64,000 bases of DNA from Rhizophagus clarus. Taxonomy: Eukaryota; Glomeromycota; Glomeromycetes; Glomerales; Glomeraceae. Both the position numbers and the translations under genes were made by a program. Under the pieces are notes generated by a model that saw nothing but the letters and a program-made list of their open reading frames with translations, was not told where the DNA came from and ran no database searches. Location of the stretch: NCBI GenBank assembly GCA_015698045.1, contig BLAL01000058.1, forward strand, positions 622,501-686,500. Direction: 5' to 3'. This document shows, piece after piece, positions 1 to 10,960 of the stretch; the first letter of the stretch is position 1, and each line of letters starts with the position of its first letter.

Positions 1-1
1 T

Positions 2-715
2 GAAGAAGAATTTGCTACTTTAAAGAAAATTATAGATAAATTTATTCCAAGTATTCATTTTTTTGAAATTAGTTCTAGTGATTTTTATAGTAAGATTAGA
101 CCATATAGAAAAATTTTATCACCAGATACATTTGAAGAAATATTGGCATATCACATGAAAGAATCAAAACGTAAATCAATTAAATTATGGCCAAGATTGA
201 GTAAAATTGATTCGGAAATTATAAAATCGAAACAAGCCACAAGTATAAGTAATTTAATAGGTAATCATTATTCATCACAAAACAAAAAAATATCATTCTC
301 ACTTTTATATAGAGCCAGTAGAGATGGATTTAATCCTGGTATATTTCGTAATCAATGTAATGATCAAGGTGCTAGTTTGGCTATAATTAAAATAAATGGA
401 GGGAAAGTTATTGGTGGATATAATCCATTAGGATGGATGAAATTTGATCCAAAAGATAAGAATGATTATTCTAAATCGTTTTTATTCTCTTTTGATTCTA
501 ATTTAGATATTAGATCAGTGAAAAGTGTTAGTGTTAAAAATCCAAATTCAGCATTTAATAATCAAAATCAACATGCTTTACATTTTGGTACTAGTGATTT
601 GATTATTAATGGTAAAACTGGTACTTGTACCGTTAAAGATTTTCAAAATCCTATCGTTAATAATCAAAATTTTAATGTTGAAAATATTGAAGTTTTTGCT
701 GTCAGAATGAAATGA
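2..715 (+). CDS. BTB-BACK-TLDc domain protein, 3' part only
   Basis: The frame is open from the window edge, so the start lies upstream. The first ~45 residues match the end of the BACK region seen in the five genes at 31-42 kb (FIPSIHFFEISSSDFY, KIRPYRKIL). The rest is a TLDc domain (YRASRDGFNPGIF, then VIGGYNPLGW) ending in EVFAVRMK and TGA. In this family BTB and BACK link a Cullin-3 ubiquitin ligase to a substrate, and TLDc is a fold first known from oxidation-resistance proteins; the substrate cannot be read from sequence. No break is seen in the visible part. An AATAAA-like signal (gataaataaag) lies about 90 nt past the stop. Family assignment is firm; function is inferred. Confidence 0.85.
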   Translation, partial: EEEFATLKKIIDKFIPSIHFFEISSSDFYSKIRPYRKILSPDTFEEILAYHMKESKRKSIKLWPRLSKIDSEIIKSKQATSISNLIGNHYSSQNKKISFSLLYRASRDGFNPGIFRNQCNDQGASLAIIKINGGKVIGGYNPLGWMKFDPKDKNDYSKSFLFSFDSNLDIRSVKSVSVKNPNSAFNNQNQHALHFGTSDLIINGKTGTCTVKDFQNPIVNNQNFNVENIEVFAVRMK

Positions 716-3705
716 TGTAAGGGGAGTAAGTGTATTTATGTGAATAATGTGAGTATATTTATTTATTTTTACGAACCTATTTTTTGTATGTATTATTCTA
801 TAACGATAAATAAAGAAATTACTTCGCTTATAAGAAAAGAATGAGAAAGAGAAGAAAGTGTAGCGTCAACAATGTGTAGCGTTAATAATGGTTTTCTATC
901 ATAACATATTGATTGCATTAAATTATATTACGTCTTTGTATTTCCGTATTCATATTCATTTCTGGGTCATAGCTTTTAAGAGATTTATTCGATCAAACCA
1001 AGGACAAAATCCTTATGCCAATGATTCAAATTAGGTGCTCTCTACTGTCGTCCTTCGTCAATTTATTATTAGTAATAATACTCGAAATTTATGTGGTAAA
1101 TAAATATGAACACTATTAAATAAATTCTTTAACGAACAATTCAGTAAATAATTTGTCTTAGTTGCTTTAAATATATCTTGAAGAGTAATATAAAAGTTAT
1201 TTATAATCAAAATCAAATTTTAATTGGTTTATTAAACATGATTCTTTTTTGTGATTGATTCAATATACCGGTATACCGTGCACATTTGAATGAACGTGAC
1301 TGTTTGAACGTGAAATTGATAACGAATGATTATATCATTTACATATGATCTGCTCTTTATAAATCCATAATTGGTAATTTATTTAACTCGTGTACTCCAA
1401 ATATTCCATCCAAATCTGAAGAAATAAAGCAACTATGACGCTAAAGACAAAAAAAAGAAATATCCGTAAATTATATTTATCTATTCTAATAAATTGGATT
1501 CAAAAGAAATGACCTTGAATTTTTAAGCATTTTTTAATGTTGATAAATGCAAACGATTATAACGTTAACTATTCAAGTTGGAAAAACCTAAGGAATAAAA
1601 TAATTTTAAACTCATTCAAATATTATTTTTACGATAATTAAACCAATAAGTTGAATAATTACAATTGAACAACATTCATTTTGGATTCGAAAAATTTTGA
1701 ATTCCATATTCAAATCGTATAATATTTTATACAGTAGGAAGCTACAGGATTATTATTACATTAACTTTATTGATACAAATCCCCTAGTAATTATCACTTT
1801 AAGTGCTTTTCTGTCACTTGACAAAGATACTCTTTTTTGTTTGAAAGAGACACCTTGGATATTAAAGAGGAGACTAACAAACAAAATAAATATAACAGGG
1901 ATGGTTGGACTGATAAAAATTAAGAAGATTTAAAACTACATTAGGTTTATGACAAAGTGTGACCACATGTAACTAATAATAATTATGATGAAAACCCTAA
2001 ATTATGTATTTATACTGCGGTAACTCAAAAATTATCACAATCTGAATCCCGATCTTCGAGTTATTAATCGCCCTCGCGTGTATTGGTTTAATAATATACT
2101 GTATACACGTGCTGAAAATGATCCAACATAATTATAAATTCAATCTTATCAAACCTGATGAATTCATCTATTGTTAAAAGTGATTACCTTATAACAGATT
2201 TAACTTTAATCATAACTCAAGGAACAACTAAGAATATAACTTTTATGGTTTTGATCGTTATCAATATTTTAAATATTTTAAAAATATGTTATTTTATCAT
2301 TTATCAGACAGTTTTGTTTTTTTCATCTGAAGACGATGAAAATGATAAAAGTATAAAAACGAGTTTCTCGGTGATAATAGGCGAATCTAAATTATGCATT
2401 GATGACGAATAATCAACTCACAAAATTGACGTATTGTATAATGTAACTAAATTCATTAATTATTGAGACTTCAGTTTAGTTTGAATTATTAGATGTCACT
2501 CATTATTAATAAACTTTATTAAACTATATCAGATATACTATAATCGCTTCAAAATGAATAATTTTAATGATTACTAAAATCGCTTATTTAAATAATAAAT
2601 TTTTTACAATTAGAATTATATTAGTGGCCATTTGAGAAATAATAATATTTACTGTATAATTATTTATTTTTTGATAAATTGAATAAAGGCACTAGAAAAT
2701 GAAGTATTTTATTTTAAATCATTACATTTAAACTCATGACCTTATTGAATATATATACTTATATATTACATACGTACTAATACTTTTTTAGTGCGTGGAT
2801 TTGTGACTTTTAACAGATATAGTTCGTAGTTTTTGGCAGCAAATTTTAAAGAATTTTTTTAACGTGATATGCATATGTAATGTGCATAGTCTGAATAATT
2901 AAAGGACATCATATATTTCCTTTGATATAAATTGGGGATTCAACGTCTTTTATTATTACTTTAAATAACTTGCTCACGTTGCTCTAGAACAGTCTTAATA
3001 CTGTATCATCTTTTGTTCATTAGATACTGTATATTTCATTATTTACTTTAATTCAATAATACATTTGAAAAACGATCACGTAAAATTTGTATATGTGATG
3101 TGATGTGTTGCTTGAATTATTTTAAGCAATTCCGATTCATTAATATTGTATTTCAAGATCAGCCTCTTGAATACATTTTTTATCTATTTAATTGTGATTA
3201 TTTTCACAATTTCACTAAAGATGGAAATGGATTTGAACACACGTCTGATTAAATAATTAAAATAACAGGATGAGTAAAATAAAATCAAAATAGCAGATAA
3301 TATTTTTGGAGATTTTATTTTTCATGGCAAAGATCGACCTTATGATACGATTATACAAAATGTAATTTTGTGATGTCAGAGAGTAGACCAAAATCATCTA
3401 TTTTTTTGGCAAACTTCTGCATATGTTTTGTAACGGTTACTGAATGCATCTATTTTGTAACTTAGAATATCTTAATATAATATTTTACAGTAGATTAGCA
3501 ATAAAAATTTTTTGTCCCTTATCTATCATCACGCCGATTAACCTCCGGAGTAGATTCGTTTTATTTATTTGTATTTTTTTTAGATAGGGCACCACTTGAA
3601 ATACAGTGGCTTTGTTGTATAGGTGCATTCTTTTGTTAATCGCCTAAATCCGAGTGCTCGTGGTCTTTCGCGTCCACTCAGGGTGTTCACCAAAGAGATA
3701 ATCAG

Positions 3706-3741
<36 letters not shown>

Positions 3742-4098
3742 TTACGAACTCCTTAGCTAATGTAATGGTCACTTGAATGTACTCTCATAGTATTTAAGTT
3801 TAACGATTTTTGTAATTCAAACAGCACTTATTCATGATTATAATATGTTGCCAATTTAGTTTTTATATTTGTTTAATTACAAACTGATTTTATTTATGTA
3901 AAAGAAATTTTACGTATACTCTATAATCAGCGTTAGCAAAATATAATAGAAGAAAAGAAAACGGGTATCTAATATATAAGATAATATAACTTAATAATAA
4001 ACCAAATATTTGTTTATTTTATTCTTTCAATTCACTACATAAAATAAAATAAATTAAAATTCAATAAATTCCTTAATTATTGAAAAGCAAATTTAAAT
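716..4098. other. Intergenic, no supported gene
   Basis: About 3.4 kb of AT-rich DNA. Short open frames near 1697-1933 and 2158-2412 have biased low-complexity composition and no recognisable motif, so they are not called. The only clear structure is a TA microsatellite near 3708-3736. Confidence 0.6.
3708..3736. repeat. (TA)n microsatellite
   Basis: Uninterrupted alternating TA for about 29 bases in the intergenic stretch. Confidence 0.9.
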
Positions 4099-5440
4099 CA
4101 ATCTAACTTTGTAAAATCAATAATTTCTACTGAAATATTGTTAACATCATCACATTTTGAAAGATCTTTTGTAAATGGATTAAGTAGTCGAGATGTATAG
4201 TGAGCCTGTGGATTTTGATTGGTTGATTTTATTAGACAATTGAGTTCTTTTTCTATATTCTTCTGCTTCCTCAAATTGTTTTATAATTTCCCTAGTTCTC
4301 TCATCTAAATTATTTTCGTTTCGTTAAAAAATTGATGGCTTGGGAGAATTATTATAAATAATTTAATCAATTTTACTATTTCAATAGCGTTTGGTCTATT
4401 ATCTGGATTTGGATCCCATCGCCTTTTCATTAAGTCAATGTAACATTTTAGTGCTTCCAGTTCATTTATTTCAGGTCTAATTCCATTACATATTTTTAAT
4501 GCTAAAATATTATCATGAGCATAATTGGCAAAAGGTTGTCTTATAGTTGCTCCAAAATACATAACCATACCAAAACTATATATATTTGCTGCTTTAGTAT
4601 ATGATTTTCCTCTCAATACTTGGGAGCTACAAAAAGGCATAACTCCATAAATTTTTGTTTTGTCTATATTGCTAACTTCTCCACATAATCCCAGTTCTGA
4701 AATATATATTGTTAACAAGATTTTCTGATTTGGGATAATAACCAAAACCAAATGATGATAATATATTCCCTGTATGAAAATCACGATGAACCATTCCATT
4801 TTCATGAATCGTCTTAAGACCTTTAATTATATGCTGTAATGCTTTTACCTTTCAAACCAAAACCAATTTATAATATTATTACTAGTATAATCACTAAAAT
4901 TTTTACCCTCAGCATATTGAAGAACCATAACATAATCCTTTGTATTTGGATTTTGAGATATTTCATATATATGAAGAATATGATCATCATTATTAATAGA
5001 GTATTTTTTAGCCTATAAACAAAATAACAAATATAATATTATTATATTGGAGTAATATTTTGTGAATTATATAAATTTTTCAAAGAAACTTCTTTAATAT
5101 GTATTCTTTTATATTCCAAATTATCTCTATGATATACTAATGGACCATCAATCCATATTGCTGAATATACTGTAGCAAAACCACCTTTTCCTATCTTTTT
5201 TATCTTTTTAATATAATTAAACTGGGTATACGGTATCCATTCAACTATTATATCACAAGCATTATTAATTTTAATTGCATTCCTTGAATAAAATTATCAA
5301 TTTTTCATCACCACTAGTCCAATTTGCAAAATTTTTCTTTAAATTATTTACTTGACACGACTTGCACCATTTACAATAATTGTCAACATATATACACCCA
5401 CAGATTTTGCAGCAACAATCTTGATATAACACTATAATAT
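4099..5440 (-). pseudogene. Degenerate TKL-like protein kinase, copy R1
   Basis: Pieces of one kinase gene read in order on the minus strand. They are a Cys-rich start (CKICG, CKWCKSC) and FANWTSGDEKIDNFIQGMQ. Next come EWIPYTQF and the glycine loop IGKGGFATVYSAIW near 5195-5150. An intron follows near 5080-5013, then AKKYSINNDD and the hinge YVMVLQYAEG. The catalytic loop HRDFHTGNIL lies near 4795-4765, then DVYSFGM-like and CWDPNPDNRP-like blocks, and a tail ending LLNPFTKDLSKCDDVNN near 4200-4100. The frame changes at least around the catalytic loop and in the tail. The usual APE triad reads SSQ (SSQVLRG) and the DFG segment is missing or altered, so an active kinase is unlikely. It belongs to a different subfamily from the kinases at 11-14, 43 and 58 kb. 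Confidence 0.8.
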
Positions 5441-5639
5441 AATCTTAGCTTTTGTATCTGGATTTTGGGATTTTCCATATATAAGAACGTGATTTCTAAT
5501 AGCAGATGATATCGCCTAGTATTAATAAAAACGTGTATTTTAAAGCTTAAAAATTACATCATAAAACAATTATTGAATTGTAAAAATTAGAATTTCATAC
5601 CTCATTTAAGAATACATTGGTAATAATTTGTGAATTATA

Positions 5640-6010
5640 TAAACACTTTGAAATAACATTTTTATAGGTGTTCTTCTATATTCCATTTTATCTACTTCAT
5701 ATTCTAAAGGAACATCCATCCATATTGCTGAATATACTATAGCAGAACTAGTACCATTTTCTATCTTCTTAATATAATTAAATTGATTATATGGTATCCA
5801 TTCAAATTATTATATCATCATATCCCACAACTTTTAATTGCATTTCTTGGATTAATTCATCGATTTTTTCATTCTCACTGGTCCAGTTTGCAAAATTTTG
5901 TTTTAAATTATTTATTTAACACGGTTTACACCATTTACCAGCTAACTCTGTATGTAGATTACTACATTTTCTACAATCACATAATTATAATTTTTTGTAT
6001 CTGGATTTTG
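5640..6010 (-). pseudogene. Truncated kinase relic, copy R2
   Basis: A second copy of the same N-terminal block as R1: CKPC, then FANWTSGNEKIDELIQEMQL near 5900-5830, a WIPYNQF-like segment, and IWMDVPLEYEVDKMEYRRTP near 5725-5670. Stops and frame changes interrupt it, and nothing of the C-lobe follows, so only the linker and part of the N-lobe remain. It lies head-to-tail with R1 and R3, which suggests tandem duplication followed by decay. Confidence 0.7.
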
Positions 6011-6087
6011 AGATATCCCATATATAGTATTAAATTAGATAAGTAGTACAATCGGAATAAGTACAAAAAATAGAATATGATTTAGCC

Positions 6088-6485
6088 TAAGGATGGCAAC
6101 GGTCACGGTTATTAACCGGTCATGACCTGACCGATATCGGTCGGTCAAAGGCTTCTGACCGACCGTTTAACCGACCGTTTTGACCGACCGTTTTGACCGA
6201 CCGTTTGACCGACCGTTTAACCGACTGTTAATCGACCATTTAGCTAATCTTATCCATTTGACATCTCTTTTAACAAATTTAATCTCAAATAACATTTCTT
6301 TTCGCTAACAAAAACACTTTTTAACGTTTTGTCTTGATTAAATTCGTTAAAAAGAAAAAAGTGGTCAGTTAAACGGTCAGTTAAACGGTCAGAAAAACGG
6401 TCAGCCAAAACGGTCGGTCGGTCAAAGACCCTTAACCGGTTATGACTGACCGATAACCGACCGTGACCGACCGTTGCCATCCCTA
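6088..6485. mobile_element. hAT-type MITE, 398 bp, with 8-bp target duplication
   Basis: Ends are TAAGGATGGCAACGG on the left and, in reverse complement, TAGGGATGGCAACGG on the right, followed by matching subterminal sequence rich in GACCG and CGGTC. The element is flanked by a perfect 8-bp direct repeat, atttagcc, at 6080-6087 and 6486-6493. An 8-bp target duplication is the hallmark of hAT transposition. Subterminal arrays of GACCGACCGTTT-like units lie in both arms, about 6150-6240 and 6360-6430. It has no transposase; a 76-codon open frame across it is a by-product of the repeats. Confidence 0.88.
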
Positions 6486-6509
6486 ATTTAGCCTATTAAT
6501 AATATACAT

Positions 6510-6860
6510 ATGCATTATTTAAAAAGTCTGAAAATTAAATATAAAGAAATTATTGAATCACTAAAAATCAGAAATTCATATAGAAATACTTTAAAACAAC
6601 ATTTTTATTTGGTACTCTTATCCAATCTCCTCCCCTTACATTACGTTTATCATATATTAATGGGTCATCCATCCATATTGCTGGATATAGTGTAGCATAA
6701 TCATCTCACCTATTTCTTTGATATTATTAAACTGGTTATATGATACCCATTCGACTATTGTATTATTTCCAGCAATTTCTTGGATTAATGCATCAATTTT
6801 TTCATTACCACTGGTCCAGCTTTTAAATTTTTTATTTGACACGGTTGCCACCATTTAAAA
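6510..6860 (-). pseudogene. Truncated kinase relic, copy R3
   Basis: Reads FKSWTSGNEKIDALIQEIAG, then EWVSYNQFNNIKEIGE, corresponding to the linker and start of the kinase domain in R1. The glycine loop is lost. After a frame change the sequence continues DDPLIYDKRNVRGGDWIRVP down to about 6520. No C-lobe is present. The MITE at 6088-6485 separates it from R2. Confidence 0.7.
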
Positions 6861-7911
6861 TATATGGTTTTATATACATTATTACAGCAACATCATCTAT
6901 AGATAACATGATTCTAAAGAAATTTTTTTTTAAAAGGCGGAGTTAAATATGGTCCCAATAGTTCTGTTCTTCGTGTTTAACGTTTAACAATGTTGTAAGT
7001 AAACCCAGAAAAGGGGTAACCGAAGTCAGCCAATGCTCGATGCAGATCAAAACAAATAACACCATCTTCTACGAATAATCGCTTTTATGATTAAATTGAC
7101 TATCTATAAATAAATTTTATCAACGGGGTATATTTTTTCTAGCTGTATATATGCTTTTTTATTATTATTAAGGGTCAGGTCACGAATGTGATTGGGGCTA
7201 CGTTACTCAAAAGGAAAATTAAGGTTATAGGATTTTTTTGGAACAATTTTATGCGCGCTGATCGCTTAAACTACAAAAAAAAACGAATTTTTTTTTTTAA
7301 CAAACCAGTGGATAGTACTAGACTACAAAAAATGGAATCCAGTCACGAAAAAACACTTTTCAAAGAAATTCGAAAAATTCAGGAAACTACCTGATGAAGT
7401 TTTCAAATTTTTGACAAAATATTACAGTATGAAGAGTAAAGCATGACGTACTCAGAAGGTCTTATAGAAGGTTTATAAATAGCTTATAAATCCTTAGTAT
7501 GAAAGAACGAAGCGAAGGGAGAGGCCAAAAAAGGAAAGTCATGGTTCGAAATGAAACATGTAAAGATGGCAAGTCGACGGGAAAACGGGAGACCGAGCTC
7601 GAAATAATAAAATTACCGGAATTCCGATACCACAGGGACTATCGAGACTATGACACGTGAATCTTGCCATATAGGATATATAAAAAGGATAAAAACAAAG
7701 TAGTAATATAAGTCGAACAGTCAGAGCAGAGATAAATTTAAATTTATTACGTAATCTTATTTGACAAAGGAGATCAAAAATGAAGTAGTGCATAGGATAA
7801 ATTTATAAAAATTATTATGATAAACAAAGTCAAAAAGTAATTAAATGAATGTGCACTAAATATTCTTTAGTGGAAGGTACCTAGATTTTAAAGATAAATT
7901 TACATAATTTT
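6861..7911. other. Intergenic, no supported gene
   Basis: Short open frames at 7188-7394 and 7539-7793 carry no motif I recognise. The stretch around 7440-7800 is less AT-rich than its surroundings and has a TATA-like tatataaaaagg near 7678, so it may be an old repeat, but no ends or duplications could be defined. Confidence 0.4.
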
Positions 7912-8112
7912 GGGTTTTTATAAACTGAATTTTTATTTCATCTTTTTTAAAAACTGTTTTTATTGGTTTTTATAAACCGAAATTTTTAATTCTTGTTTTT
8001 TTTTTAAAATGTTTTTGATAGCTTTTGTAAACCAAAATTCTTTTTTTAAATTTTATTCCTTAAATGTTTTTATCGGTTTTTTTAAACCGAATTTTTTTTA
8101 AAAATTTCTTTT
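7912..8112. repeat. Tandem repeat, about 54 bp x 4
   Basis: Four diverged units start near 7913, 7965, 8021 and 8075. Each opens with GGTTTTTATAAACCGAA-like sequence and continues through a T-rich tract. Spacing is 52, 56 and 54 bp. The motif TTTATAAA inside each unit is itself palindromic. Confidence 0.7.
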
Positions 8113-8398
8113 AAATATGATAGCAGAAAATGGTAGTAATATAAAGACCGAAAGAAAACAATTAGAAATAATATAAATAAGAAAAAAATTCTTCCGAATA
8201 CAAATACGCATTCAAGAAAGTCCACGAAAGATAGATGTAACGTACGGTAAAGCTGAAATAAATGAAGTAGATACGGAAATAGAAAGTTTCAGGAGCTCTT
8301 ATTGGCATTAGTGCTTCGATTCGGATGAAAACCGTCATCCGGATTACACAAAAAAAATATCCGGATTGAGCCTATATATAAAATTTAAAATTTTTTTT

Positions 8399-8693
8399 CC
8401 TTATAAAAAAAAATAGATGCGTTTTTATACGGAATTTATACTGAGAAATATGTTTAAATGCTGAAAGATACTGAAACATACGTTTTATAATACTGAGAGA
8501 TACGGAATTGGACAATTTTCCGTATCTCGGTATATACGTTTTCTCAGCATCATTTTATGTAATAACGTACATAATTAGATACGGAAAATTGTCCAATTCC
8601 GTATCTCTCAGTATTATAAAACGTGCCTTTCAGTATATAAGCGTATCTTTCAGCACAAATTCCATATGAAAACGTATCCATTTTTTTATAGGG
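8399..8693. mobile_element. Foldback / MITE-like element, 295 bp
   Basis: The two halves are inverted copies along most of their length. The left end is CCTTATAAAAAAAAAT and the right end in reverse complement is CCCTATAAAAAAAT. Flanks are TTT on both sides, compatible with a 3-bp target duplication but uninformative inside a T-run. The terminal CCCTATAAAAAA resembles the ends of the outer element at 48194-50492. No coding capacity. Confidence 0.75.
8480..8624. repeat. Perfect 48-bp inverted repeat inside the foldback element
   Basis: Positions 8480-8527 and 8577-8624 are exact reverse complements with a 49-nt spacer. The core is ATACGGAATTGGACAATTTT and its complement. Either strand transcribed across it would form a long stem. 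Confidence 0.92.
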
Positions 8694-8804
8694 TTTTTTG
8701 CTGTCAGACTAGTCATTGATCTATTATAAAACAAACATTTAAACATGGTTTATTATCAAAAAAAAAAAAAAACTGCCGGGATGGTTGTTTTCACTTTCTT
8801 TTAT

Positions 8805-8976
8805 GGAAAGTGCCGTTCGGCACTTTTTCACTTTACTTCATGGAAAAATGCTGAAATGGCATTTTTTTTATGAAAAAAATGTCGAAATGGCATTTTTTTT
8901 CCATTTTACTTCATCAAATGGCATTTTTTTTTTTTATATTATTTATTTATGGAAAAACGCCGTTTCGGTGTTTTTC
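8805..8976. repeat. Row of four small hairpins with co-varying stems
   Basis: Each unit is an A-rich arm, a short loop and the complementary T-rich arm: AAAGTGCCGTTCGGCACTTT near 8807-8826, AAATGCTGAAATGGCATTT near 8845-8865, AAATGTCGAAATGGCATTT near 8877-8896, and AAAAACGCCGTTTCGGTGTT near 8953-8972. Phrases such as TTTTCACTT and ACTTCATGG recur between them. Bases in the two arms change together, so pairing is kept while sequence changes. Overlapping open frames here (8785-9061) are T-rich artefacts. Confidence 0.65.
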
Positions 8977-9479
8977 ACTTAACCCGTCTGACCCGTTTGA
9001 TCTATTGATCCAAATATTAATAAAAATTTGTGCTTTTGTTAATAAATTTATGGCCTTTTAAAGGATTTGTTAATTAGTAATGGAAGATGAAATAACTAGG
9101 AATATTCTTATACCAATTACAGGGAAAATAAAAATCCATAAAACTGGTGGCAAGCAAAATGAGAAATTTTTCTTGCATAAAATTACTTAAATCACGTGTT
9201 TACTGAGTTAAAAAACTTAAAGGTTATTTAGACAGGTATAGTTGTTATAATTTTATAGTGTTAGTTGTTATTCCGACAATATCTAATAGAATTGTTTATA
9301 GAAATGTATTGCACAATAACTACAATTTTAAATCATCAATACATTCCTTTTATTCCTTACCATATTTATTGTCAAAAGAATTTTCATCATTTGTCCTTAC
9401 GAGTTTCATTTTATGTTACCGAACAAAAATCAGGAGTTCAGCAACATATGTATTTTTGATCGATGATACGTCATGATAA

Positions 9480-9625
9480 AAATAGAACATTCTATTGGGC
9501 AATCTGGAGAGAATTGCTTTCTGCATGGAATTCTAATAAGAATTTCTTGAGATTTACAAGCTAATGCATAGAACTTATATTTGAATTCTACGGTTTATTT
9601 AAATATTAATTGTTTAATTTATTTA
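9480..9625 (-). promoter_or_regulatory. Stranded copy of a kinase upstream region
   Basis: Read in the same direction as the upstream block of the kinase gene that starts at 14530, and as the reverse complement of the block ahead of the 43591 pseudogene, this stretch shares ATGGAATTCTAATA, CAAGCTAATGCATAGAACTT and the ATTTAAATA/TTTAAT segment. No kinase coding sequence remains on its downstream (lower-coordinate) side, so this looks like the remnant of a lost tandem copy. Regulatory activity is not shown. Confidence 0.6.
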
Positions 9626-10671
9626 ATAAACAATTTTTTTTTAATGCATGAATACTTCGAAAAAGAATGAAGTTTATTCTTCAACGAAATTATGCATGCA
9701 GTGGTTACGTGGCTGTTCGTTTACAACGGCTACTATAAAAAGTCGACGGGTTCGATCATTAATTACGTAATTCTATAAGGATAAAGTTGTATTCTGTGAG
9801 ATCAACAATATATTAAAGGTATTAAAGGGTACAGTATATTACGCCATCTCACACATGGAAAAAATTGATCCTTTTTTTTTTTAACTTCGTCACAACTAAA
9901 ACTTATTCATAACTTCTTTAAAACTCACTTAAAAATACCTGTTAAAAAGCCAGACTTTCCGGCTTTTAAATGAACTTAGAAAGGTTTAGCATAAATAAAA
10001 TATTTTATTAAAAACTACTAACAAAGTAAAAGCTAAGCTGCGAATTCTCTAAGGTAAGTTGCGAATTCTTTTCGTAGTTATCATTGAATTAGTTTTAAAC
10101 TTGCGACACTTTGTGAGTTATTAGTGCGGTTATTAAAGTAATTTATATCAAAAATCATTAAGCATTACTTATTTAAATAAAATTTTTTACTAATACCATT
10201 TTATTTTTTATTTTAGATATGTATATATATTAAAAAAAAATCATCTTTGTTAAAAAAAAAATTTATTCATCATTAAATGATATTATAGATTTAAATTTAA
10301 TAAACAGATAAGACGCATGTTCGTCTTCTTTTTTTTAATCAAATTCATATAGTATTTGTGAGAAATTATAAATTTTCGCTTGTTTTCCAAAATATAATTA
10401 ATTAATTGAAGGAGCTTTGTGCATAATTAAAACCATACAACAATAAAACTTTTTATAAGTGAACGTCACAATAGTATTCCTCTATTTATTTATATAATTA
10501 AATAATTTATACTTAAATGCAATTTTATACAGCATATCCACCTCCATTCATAGTATCTTTGGATAACTGGAACCGGCTGGTTTTAACATATTTTCCTGTT
10601 ATAAAATTAAATAATTAAAAAACAATAATGTAAACAAATTATAAATAGTCGATGTCACAAAAACAATCCAA
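9626..10671. other. Intergenic, nothing recognised
   Basis: AT-rich sequence with homopolymer tracts. No coding frame, RNA gene or repeat boundary could be supported. Confidence 0.5.
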
Positions 10672-10928
10672 GCTTCACTTGGTCTGATAAATATTTACCG
10701 ATATTGTCATGAATTTCAATATTTGATTCTTCAATGCTTCGTTTCTTTGAAGTGACAGCAAGCGAATTTATAAATTTACTATAAGTTGCATTCGGACGGA
10801 ATGACAAGCAATTAATATACAAAAGTAAGCAACATTCAGTAATATGATCTAAATTATGATTTTAAAATACCTATTAATGTCTATATCAAATTCTTGTTCA
10901 TTTGAAATATAATTATAATCTAAAAAGT
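10672..10928 (-). other. Candidate extra 3' exons of the fused kinase gene
   Basis: Two short blocks match the C-terminal tail of the intact paralogue at 58-60 kb. One is YISNEQEFDIDINR (10928-10872, preceded by a tttttag acceptor). The other is SFRPNATYSKF followed by KKRSIEE (about 10790-10670). A possible donor (AACAAG then GTACTG) sits near 10990 in the last exon of the gene, and joining to the first block keeps frame. The acceptor before the second block, present in the paralogue as gaaag, is not visible here. The real 3' end is therefore uncertain: the simple reading stops at 10961. Confidence 0.45.
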
Positions 10929-10960
10929 TTTAATATATTTGATTAAAATTGTACAACACT

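Noticed and set aside
1697-2412. Two open frames of 78 and 84 codons as genes
   Set aside because: Low-complexity composition, no motif, no matching frame structure or splice context in an AT-rich spacer.
6250-6480. 76-codon minus-strand frame
   Set aside because: Lies inside the hAT-type MITE and is made of its subterminal repeats.
7440-7800. Possible solo LTR with a TATA-like tatataaaaagg
   Set aside because: No terminal TG/CA ends, target duplication or internal domains could be found.
8785-9061. Phe-rich frames over the hairpin row
   Set aside because: Produced by T-tracts in the repeats; no start context or motif.
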